A stretch of DNA of 6,532 nt from NCBI GenBank assembly GCA_910577065.1, contig CAJTLD010000047.1, forward strand, positions 13,133 through 19,664, written 5' to 3'. This stretch comes from an uncultured Lachnospiraceae bacterium (GTDB taxonomy: Bacteria; Bacillota; Clostridia; Lachnospirales; Lachnospiraceae). Positions 1 to 4,602 of the stretch are shown piece by piece (position 1 is the first letter of the stretch; the number at the start of each line of letters is the position of its first letter). Made by a program: the position numbers and the translations under genes. The notes beneath the pieces are model-generated. The model did not search any database. It saw nothing but the letters and a program-made list of their open reading frames with translations, and was not told the DNA's origin.

Positions 1-4
1 AAAA

Positions 5-45
5 CGGGCCCTTGTCACGCCTTCTGCGGCAAGGGCCGATTTTGT
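5..45. terminator. Probable rho-independent terminator, possibly bidirectional
   Basis: An 8-bp perfect stem (GGCCCTTG at 7-14 with CAAGGGCC at 30-37) has an inner CGC/GCG pairing (18-20 with 26-28). On the plus strand it is followed by ATTTT (39-43). On the minus strand it is followed by CG and then at least TTTT (positions 4-1, cut by the window edge). It lies about 38 bases past the stop of the minus-strand gene at 75-491, as expected for that gene's terminator. It could also end a plus-strand gene outside the window. The T-tracts are short or truncated, so strength is uncertain. Confidence 0.6.
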
Positions 46-74
46 TCCGATAAAAGCGATTTTGTGCCCCTGGC

Positions 75-491
75 CTACCACCATCTGCGGCAGCAGCGTC
101 TGCGCCTGCCCCTGCGGCGGTGGATCTCATCATACAAAAGCACCTGTATCACGTCCATCAAATCACGATCCCTGCCGCCGCCCTTACGTTCCGCCGGCTG
201 CACAGGAACCGCCCTGTCATAAATCTGAGCTGCAATTCTGTATAACAGCACCTTGTCGGGATACTCGTCATACATCATACTTCCTTCATATTCCATTTTA
301 TCACATTCTTCCTCAACATATGCAAGCAGCTTTTTCATACGTTTTGGATACATTTCCTTCATACGCTGCATATCCCGCTCATATTCTTTTTCGGTCTGGT
401 ATACGTTTGTCATTGGATATGTCAGATAAAAGGGCATCCTTTCGCCGTACTCTTTTGGCATCTGCAAATAGGGCTCCTGAAATTGGTTCAC
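75..491 (-). CDS. Conserved hypothetical protein with Arg/Cys-rich C-terminus, 138 aa
   Basis: I recognise no characterised domain and assign no function. The start is GTG at 491-489, with GGAG 8 bases upstream; a weaker AAAGGA lies further away. The N-terminal half is rich in Tyr, Met and Pro (PFYLTYPMTNVY, about residues 20-31). A charged, probably helical segment follows (about 33-62). Next comes an acidic/aromatic stretch, EECDKMEYEGSMMYDEYPDK (61-80), and an amphipathic segment LMDVIQVLLYDEIHRR (111-126). The last residues are strongly basic: RRRGRRRRCCRRWW, with a Cys pair and a Trp pair. There is no signal peptide or membrane segment. From memory, similar small proteins occur in Lachnospiraceae as unannotated genes; the tail suggests nucleic-acid or surface/spore-layer binding, but that is a guess. 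The gene is separate from the exporter operon, having its own promoter candidates and following that operon's terminator. The antisense frame is open but lacks a ribosome-binding site. Confidence 0.8.
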   Translation of the reverse strand: MNQFQEPYLQMPKEYGERMPFYLTYPMTNVYQTEKEYERDMQRMKEMYPKRMKKLLAYVEEECDKMEYEGSMMYDEYPDKVLLYRIAAQIYDRAVPVQPAERKGGGRDRDLMDVIQVLLYDEIHRRRGRRRRCCRRWW

Positions 492-520
492 TGCAATAGC
501 TCCATATTCCTTTCAATATT

Positions 521-598
521 ATTATACTATATGCCGTTTGGAAGACGATGTTCCCTTTTCTTTTGTAACATTATAGCCCAGTAACTGCCAAAAGACAA
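521..598 (-). promoter_or_regulatory. Promoter candidates for the hypothetical gene
   Basis: On the minus strand a perfect TATAAT (575-570) lies 17 bases from TTGTCT (598-593), a 4/6 match to the -35 consensus. This is a good vegetative promoter, predicting a start near 563 and a leader of roughly 70 bases. A second perfect TATAAT (526-521) is closer to the gene but has no convincing -35 box at the right distance. The first is the better candidate. It lies just beyond the exporter operon's terminator, so the two transcription units are separate. Confidence 0.6.
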
Positions 599-608
599 CA
601 GGGATATG

Positions 609-650
609 AAAAAAGTGAGCCGGCAGGGATATGATGCCCGCCGCCTCACT
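609..650 (-). terminator. Rho-independent terminator of the exporter operon
   Basis: On the minus strand an arm starting AGTGAGG (from 650) pairs with an arm ending CTCACT (to 614). The outer 6 bp are perfect, then there is one mismatch, then a GC-rich inner stem (GCCG/CGGC and CCC/GGG) around an AT-rich loop near 630-635. Six T residues follow on the minus strand (614-609). It begins about 20 bases after the permease stop codon, the classical position. There is no equivalent T-run on the plus strand, so it is directional. Confidence 0.88.
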
Positions 651-669
651 GCGTCTTTCCATTCTTATC

Positions 670-1902
670 TTAGTTTCTCCTCAGCGCCTCAATCGGGCTC
701 ATTTTAGCCGCTTTTTTGGCAGGATATATGCCGAAAAACAATCCGATCGCGGAAGAAAATGCGGTCGTAACCAATATCGTACTGACACTGATCGACGGCG
801 TAAACGTAAACATCGGATTGACCGCAGCCACAATCCGCGCAATCAAAAACGCCCCCGCAATTCCGCCTGCAATTCCAATCAGCCCTCCTATCATCGTAAT
901 AATAGCGGATTCCGATAAAAACTGCAGCAGTATGGAACGCGTTTTGGCTCCTAAGGCCTTGCGGATCCCGATTTCGCGCGTACGCTCCGTCACAGATACC
1001 AGCATAATATTCATTACGCCTATGCCGCCTACAATCAGGGAAATAGCGGCCACCAGAGAAATCAGCATAGTTACGACATTGATTACCGTATTGACGGTAG
1101 CAAGATAGTCGTTGAAGCTTTCATACTGGTAAATATCTTCCCCATAGCACTGGTGGCGCTTCTCCAGCAAATCGACAACCTGCGCGGTAACCGCCGCCGT
1201 ATCGGCGTCCTGTTCCGCAAGCAGGTAAATCTGGTAATACGGATCCGCCGACATGCCATAAATCTGTTCAAATACAGTCAGGGGGAAATAAACCGTAACC
1301 GGCGTATTGTCATAGGTAAAGGTGAACATGGACTCCTTTTCCATTGCCTCCACGCCGACAATGGTCATTGTAATGTCCATCCCCCAGACCGTAACGTCCA
1401 GGTTCATGCCCACCACATCCACAGAGCCGAACAGGCGAATCGCGTCATTTTCCCCAATTACGCAGACGGGCATTCCGGAAAGATATTCGGCTTCGTTAAA
1501 ATACCTGCCTTTTAAAATTCCCGTTGTGGAAAAATACTGGTAAGAGGCCATCTGGCCGTTGGCGGATACCGAAAACTCGCCTTTTTTGGTAACCGTGCTG
1601 CCGTCGGCATACATATAGCTGTTGACAGCCTGAATACCCGGCACGCTTTCTTTGATCGCTTCAATATCCTCCTCGGTAATATAATACGAACCCGTATCGT
1701 CAAATGTATACAGGGCAATCTGCCCCGAAGCTATCCCCGCCATCTGATCGGTAATGACGTTTTTAGCCCCGTTGCCAAGCGACATAATTAAAATAACGGA
1801 AGATATCCCGATAATGATACCGAGCATTGTCAAAAAGGACCGCATTTTATTCGCCCTGATATTGGAAACAGCCATTTTCAGGTATTCATAAAATTGTGAC
1901 AT
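670..1902 (-). CDS. ABC transporter permease, MacB/FtsX family
   Basis: Membrane component of a MacB-type (type VII, mechanotransmission) ABC exporter, 410 residues. The layout is typical: a short cytoplasmic N-terminus (MSQFYEYLKMAVSNIRANKM), TM1 at about 22-42 (LTMLGIIIGISSVILIMSLG), a large extracytoplasmic MacB core domain (about 45-270), then TM2 (about 275-304), TM3 (about 331-355) and TM4 (about 373-393). The cytoplasmic loop after TM2 has the family hallmark TERTREIGIRKALGAKTRSI (305-324), which contacts the ATPase. The protein ends PAKKAAKMSPIEALRRN, also typical of the family. There is no fused ATPase domain; that subunit is encoded at 3536-4285. The start is ATG at 1902 behind a very strong AGGAGGAGG, and length and ends look intact. 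It is the third gene of the operon, 9 bases after the adaptor gene. Family and role are secure; the substrate (peptide, antibiotic, lipid or other) cannot be inferred. Confidence 0.95.
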   Translation of the reverse strand: MSQFYEYLKMAVSNIRANKMRSFLTMLGIIIGISSVILIMSLGNGAKNVITDQMAGIASGQIALYTFDDTGSYYITEEDIEAIKESVPGIQAVNSYMYADGSTVTKKGEFSVSANGQMASYQYFSTTGILKGRYFNEAEYLSGMPVCVIGENDAIRLFGSVDVVGMNLDVTVWGMDITMTIVGVEAMEKESMFTFTYDNTPVTVYFPLTVFEQIYGMSADPYYQIYLLAEQDADTAAVTAQVVDLLEKRHQCYGEDIYQYESFNDYLATVNTVINVVTMLISLVAAISLIVGGIGVMNIMLVSVTERTREIGIRKALGAKTRSILLQFLSESAIITMIGGLIGIAGGIAGAFLIARIVAAVNPMFTFTPSISVSTILVTTAFSSAIGLFFGIYPAKKAAKMSPIEALRRN

Positions 1903-1914
1903 GGCCTCCTCCTA
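1903..1914 (-). promoter_or_regulatory. Ribosome-binding site overlapping upstream stop codon
   Basis: On the minus strand the adaptor gene's TAG stop (1914-1912) supplies the first bases of AGGAGGAGG (1913-1905), which is followed by CC and the permease ATG at 1902. A ribosome ending the adaptor gene therefore sits on the permease initiation site, which suggests translational coupling between the two subunits. It also fixes the permease start. Confidence 0.8.
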
Positions 1915-3531
1915 TTCTGCCGTATCCTGCGGCGCGCCTTCTGCGTCCTCAGCCGGTACGGCCTGATCCGTATCCTGTGCCGCTCCGCCTTCTTCGGCCG
2001 GGGCTTCTTTTACCTCTATCCCCTCCATAATACTGGAATCTACGGCTGTAATAACTTTTTCCCCAAGTTCAATACCTTTTTTAATTTCCGTATCTTCTTT
2101 TGAAGAAAGGCCGCATGTGACATATTTTTTTACTACAACGCCGTTTTCCACGACGTACACAAAATCTCCCTGCGTATCTGAATTTACGGAGGAAATCGGA
2201 ACTGTAAGCACATCTTCCGCCGTACCGAGACTAATGTTTACTTTGGCGTCCAGCCCCAGAACCAGGCTGTCGTCCGGGTTATCGATATGTACCTTTACGA
2301 CAACCATTGCGCTGCCCGATTCGCCCTGCTGAGCGATTTTGCTGATTTTCTGCACGCTTCCGCTGTATTCCTTATCCTGAAATTCAATCACGGCGGACTG
2401 GCCCGTTTTCACACTTGCCAGATTGTATTTGGAAACCTTTGTTTCCACGCACATATCTCTTGCGCTTGCCAGCGTAATCAGCGGCGTGCCTTCCGCAGCC
2501 ATTGATCCCGCAGACGCCTGGATTTCTGTTACAATACCGTCAAAATCTGCCGTAACGCCGGCTTTTGCGCGGTTAAGGTTATCGGCGCTTCTTTCTAACG
2601 TCAGCCTGCTGGCCTGCTGGCTGTAGCTGATATTCGCCCTAGCGGCTTCGGATAAAATTCCGGCTTCCGCAGAGGCATTTTTAGACTCCGCTTCGGCAAG
2701 CCTGCCCTGTAACTCCGAAAGCTGACTGTTCTTCTGCGCAATCTGCGCCTGGATATTCGTCATTTGGTTGGCCAGTTCCGCCGAGCTGCGCACCGTTTTT
2801 CTCTTGGATGCAAGCGCTTTTTCTTTGGATTTTAAATTGTCCCGTAAATCCTTTAACGTGCTTTTTTCTTTTTCGGACAAGCCGCCCTGTTCCTTTTTGG
2901 TTTCCAATGCAGATATCTGTATACTTAAATTTTCTGTTTCCGCCTCCAGGCGGGCCACCTCTTCACTGGCTGCCGCATTGTTGTTTGTGGCCACTTCGGT
3001 TTCCGTTGCCTGCGCCTGTAAGCTGTTTATCTCTGCCTCTAAGGCGTCAATCTGTCCCTGGATGGTATTGATATCACTGGCGCTTACGGCCAAATCGCGC
3101 GCGCTTTCGCTGCTCTTTGCCAAAGAATCGTTGCCTGTCGCATCCTCCGCCATTGCCTGTAACTGGGCGATATCATAATTTTGCTGCAAAGACGCCGTAT
3201 CGTAGGTCAGCAGGTAGTCCCCGCGTTCCACGCTTTCCCCGAGCGCAACCGGAATTTCACCCACCTGCGCGTCCACAGGGGAAGCGTATACCCTGGTCAT
3301 TTCGCTCGCAATCGTCCCGCTGGTATCTAAGGTAGATTCTATGGTTTTGTTTACGGCGTCCGCGGTTTGCGCCACCGGGCGCAAATCTTCTTTCCCGCCC
3401 AGCAAAGCGCCAGCCGCAAAACGCACAATGAGAAGAAGAACGGCTATAAGAACTATTATTTTCCAGGTTTTCACTTTCTTTTTCGCCCTGCCCTGTCCAA
3501 AGGCATTGGTACTCTCTTTTCTTTGAAACAT
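1912..3531 (-). CDS. Membrane-fusion / adaptor subunit of ABC exporter (HlyD/MacA family)
   Basis: Membrane-anchored extracytoplasmic adaptor of a MacAB/YknXYZ-like exporter, 539 residues. A basic N-terminus (RAKKKVKTWK) precedes one membrane segment at about 25-44 (IIVLIAVLLLIVRFAAGALL), so the bulk lies outside the cell. The first lipoyl half is at about 80-111 (SPVDAQVGEIPVALGESVERG). A long Ala/Glu/Gln/Lys heptad region (about 115-322) forms a coiled-coil hairpin. The second lipoyl half is at about 323-356 (ADFDGIVTEIQASAGSMAAE), followed by beta-barrel and membrane-proximal domains (about 358-507; DKEYSGSVQKI, LTVPISSV, GDFVYVVENGVVVKKYV). The last 30 or so residues are acidic and Ala/Pro-rich, probably a disordered tail. 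The coiled coil seems longer than in E. coli MacA, although no TolC partner is expected in a monoderm. The start is ATG at 3531 with AAAGGAG 7 bases upstream, inside the end of the ATPase gene. Family assignment is firm; substrate is unknown. Confidence 0.94.
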   Translation of the reverse strand: MFQRKESTNAFGQGRAKKKVKTWKIIVLIAVLLLIVRFAAGALLGGKEDLRPVAQTADAVNKTIESTLDTSGTIASEMTRVYASPVDAQVGEIPVALGESVERGDYLLTYDTASLQQNYDIAQLQAMAEDATGNDSLAKSSESARDLAVSASDINTIQGQIDALEAEINSLQAQATETEVATNNNAAASEEVARLEAETENLSIQISALETKKEQGGLSEKEKSTLKDLRDNLKSKEKALASKRKTVRSSAELANQMTNIQAQIAQKNSQLSELQGRLAEAESKNASAEAGILSEAARANISYSQQASRLTLERSADNLNRAKAGVTADFDGIVTEIQASAGSMAAEGTPLITLASARDMCVETKVSKYNLASVKTGQSAVIEFQDKEYSGSVQKISKIAQQGESGSAMVVVKVHIDNPDDSLVLGLDAKVNISLGTAEDVLTVPISSVNSDTQGDFVYVVENGVVVKKYVTCGLSSKEDTEIKKGIELGEKVITAVDSSIMEGIEVKEAPAEEGGAAQDTDQAVPAEDAEGAPQDTAE

Positions 3532-3535
3532 GTTT

Positions 3536-3545
3536 TCACTCCTTT
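3536..3545 (-). promoter_or_regulatory. Ribosome-binding site of adaptor gene overlapping ATPase stop
   Basis: On the minus strand AAAGGAG (3545-3539) is formed by the last codons of the ATPase gene (AAG GAG) and abuts its TGA stop (3538-3536). The adaptor ATG follows 7 bases after GGAG and 4 bases after the stop. This supports the ATG at 3531 and coupled translation. Confidence 0.75.
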
Positions 3546-4285
3546 ATTCCTTCTGCTTCTATATTTGCAGTAATTTCTTCTATCGGCTTACCCTGTTGGG
3601 CGCTCATATCCGTATCCGACACGATCCTGCCGTCCATAATCCGGATAACGCGCTTTGCGCTGGCCGCGATTTTATTGTCATGCGTAATTAAAATCACCGT
3701 ACGCCCTTCCTCGTGCAAATCCCGCAGGATCTGCATGATTTCCCTGCTGGACGCCGAGTCTAGATTACCCGTAGGCTCATCGGCTAAAATAACCGGCGGA
3801 GCCGCCGCTAATGCCCGGGCAATTGCCACACGCTGCTGCTGACCGCCGGACATTTCCGACGGTTTGTGATCCATCCTGTTTTTAAGGCCGACCTTTTCTA
3901 AGGAAGCCGCCGACATTTCATGGCGCTTTGCAGCGGGGACGTTCCGGTAAATAAGAGGCAATTCCACATTCTCAAATGCCGTCAGATTGGGGATTAGGTT
4001 AAATCCCTGGAAGATAAAACCGATTTCACGGTTTCTGATTTCGGAAAGCTCATCATCGGAAAGGTGCGCAACATCACTTCCATTTAAATAGTAGCTTCCC
4101 GAAGTAGGGACATCCAGGCAGCCCAACATATTCATAAAGGTAGACTTTCCGGAACCGGACTGGCCGATGATAGCCACAAACTCACCCCTGGCAATCCGAA
4201 GTGAAACATCGTTTAACGCGCGCACTTCGTTTTCTCCGGGATTGTAAATCTTCATAAGATTTTTGACTTCAATTAAAGTGTCCAC
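3536..4285 (-). CDS. ABC transporter ATP-binding protein (MacB/LolD type)
   Basis: Cytoplasmic ATPase that powers the exporter, 249 residues. All nucleotide-binding motifs are intact: Walker A GQSGSGKST (41-49, K47), Q-loop IFQGFNLIPNLTAFENV (91-107, Q93), signature SGGQQQRVAIARA (146-158), Walker B VILADE (165-170) followed by PTGNLD, and switch LITHD (H202). ADEPTGNLDS and the N-terminal form IEVKNLMKIYNPGENEVRALNDVSL are characteristic of the MacB/LolD/FtsE-type class. After the core, about 30 residues (DTDMSAQQGKPIEEITANIE) form a C-terminal extension. The start is GTG at 4285-4283, chosen because AAAGGA lies 8 bases upstream and the reading matches the family N-terminus; the next ATG is residue 11, inside the fold. 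It is the first gene of the operon, with the promoter about 40-70 bases upstream, and its stop overlaps the adaptor gene's ribosome-binding site. Confidence 0.96.
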   Translation of the reverse strand: MDTLIEVKNLMKIYNPGENEVRALNDVSLRIARGEFVAIIGQSGSGKSTFMNMLGCLDVPTSGSYYLNGSDVAHLSDDELSEIRNREIGFIFQGFNLIPNLTAFENVELPLIYRNVPAAKRHEMSAASLEKVGLKNRMDHKPSEMSGGQQQRVAIARALAAAPPVILADEPTGNLDSASSREIMQILRDLHEEGRTVILITHDNKIAASAKRVIRIMDGRIVSDTDMSAQQGKPIEEITANIEAEGIKE

Positions 4286-4309
4286 TCTTGTTTTCCTTTC
4301 TGTTGATTG

Positions 4310-4341
4310 TATTGTACTATCCGTTTAGTACAATAGTACAT
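4310..4341. promoter_or_regulatory. Palindromic operator overlapping the exporter promoter
   Basis: A perfect 10-bp inverted repeat, TATTGTACTA (4310-4319) and TAGTACAATA (4326-4335), has a 6-base spacer. A further half-site-like TAGTACAT (4334-4341) repeats the right arm in direct orientation 8 bases on. The inverted repeat covers the predicted -10 box and start site of the exporter promoter, so a dimeric protein bound here would block transcription. The shape fits small repressors (GntR/YtrA, MarR or PadR types). No regulator gene is in the window, so the binder is unknown. Confidence 0.7.
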
Positions 4342-4358
4342 TCGTTTTAAAAAGTCAA
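4330..4358 (-). promoter_or_regulatory. Promoter of the ABC exporter operon
   Basis: On the minus strand TTGACT (4358-4353, 5/6 match to -35) and TATTGT (4335-4330, 4/6 match to -10) are separated by exactly 17 bases. The predicted start is near 4323, giving a leader of about 38 bases before the GTG at 4285. The good -35 and weak -10 suit a regulated promoter, and the operator at 4310-4335 overlaps the -10. Confidence 0.7.
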
Positions 4359-4360
4359 CC

Positions 4361-4393
4361 ACTTTTCAAGAGAACTAATACTTTTTAAGAGAA
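4361..4393. repeat. Pair of 14-bp direct repeats upstream of the exporter -35 box
   Basis: ACTTTTCAAGAGAA (4361-4374) and ACTTTTTAAGAGAA (4380-4393) differ at one base and start 19 bases apart, close to two helical turns. The nearer copy ends 2 bases from the -35 hexamer of the minus-strand exporter promoter, the usual place for an activator such as an OmpR-type response regulator. A related CTTAAGAAG lies further upstream (4407-4415). The role is inferred from position; the DNA is AT-rich, so part of the similarity could be chance. Confidence 0.5.
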
Positions 4394-4527
4394 TGTTAAT
4401 ATTCACCTTAAGAAGCAAAGATTGCCATCCTCTTTTACGCGCTTCTATTTTATGTCCGAACGCCATATTTTATTGATATTGAGTGTTTTTGAAATAATTC
4501 TTAAGAAATTTTTATAGATTTTTTCCA
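4394..4527. other. AT-rich spacer between divergent promoters
   Basis: No coding potential or ribosome-binding site is seen on either strand. It holds CTTAAGAA twice (4407-4414 and 4500-4507); the second copy lies within the perfect palindrome TTCTTAAGAA (4498-4507). TTGATA (starting near 4472) with TAATTC 16 bases on is a weak alternative plus-strand promoter. Nothing else could be identified. Confidence 0.4.
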
Positions 4528-4556
4528 TTGATTTTCATCATTTTAAGTTATATTCT
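4528..4556 (+). promoter_or_regulatory. Promoter candidate for the LTA-synthase-family gene
   Basis: TTGATT (4528-4533, 4/6) and TATTCT (4551-4556, 4/6) are spaced by 17 bases. The predicted start is near 4563, about 40 bases before the ATG at 4603. Both boxes are imperfect and the region is AT-rich, so alternative boxes are possible. Confidence 0.45.
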
Positions 4557-4560
4557 TGAG

Positions 4561-4578
4561 TGCGTGGTAAAACACGCA
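4561..4578 (+). other. Hairpin at the 5' end of the LTA-synthase-gene leader
   Basis: TGCGTG (4561-4566) and CACGCA (4573-4578) form a perfect 6-bp stem with loop GTAAAA. It stands out as GC-rich in an AT-rich leader and coincides with the predicted transcript start. It lies 11 bases before the AAGGAGG ribosome-binding site and has no T-run, so it is not a terminator. It could stabilise the mRNA 5' end or be a protein-binding inverted repeat in the DNA. Confidence 0.5.
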
Positions 4579-4602
4579 GACGACGAATAAGGAGGAACTA
4601 CT

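Noticed and set aside
36..65. CGATTTTGT repeated at 37-45 and 57-65
   Set aside because: A single short direct repeat near a terminator, with no further copies or flanking structure; probably chance.
62..499. 145-residue open frame on the plus strand opposite the hypothetical gene
   Set aside because: It has no ribosome-binding site, its Cys/Pro/His composition looks like antisense translation, and the minus-strand frame has a proper start, promoter and terminator.
2768..3178. Plus-strand 136-residue open frame inside the adaptor gene
   Set aside because: It is the antisense shadow of the Ala/Glu/Ser-rich coiled coil, giving a spurious Ser/Ala/Leu-rich product without a ribosome-binding site.
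670..4285. Lantibiotic or BceAB-type immunity/resistance exporter
   Set aside because: Bce-type permeases have ten membrane segments and no adaptor subunit. Here a four-segment MacB permease with a HlyD/MacA-like adaptor fits the MacAB/YknXYZ type, and no lantibiotic genes are nearby.
4286..4602. Possible riboswitch, small RNA or small peptide gene in the long intergenic region
   Set aside because: There is no conserved riboswitch-like core, no internal terminator hairpin with a T-run, and no short frame with a ribosome-binding site other than the true gene starts.
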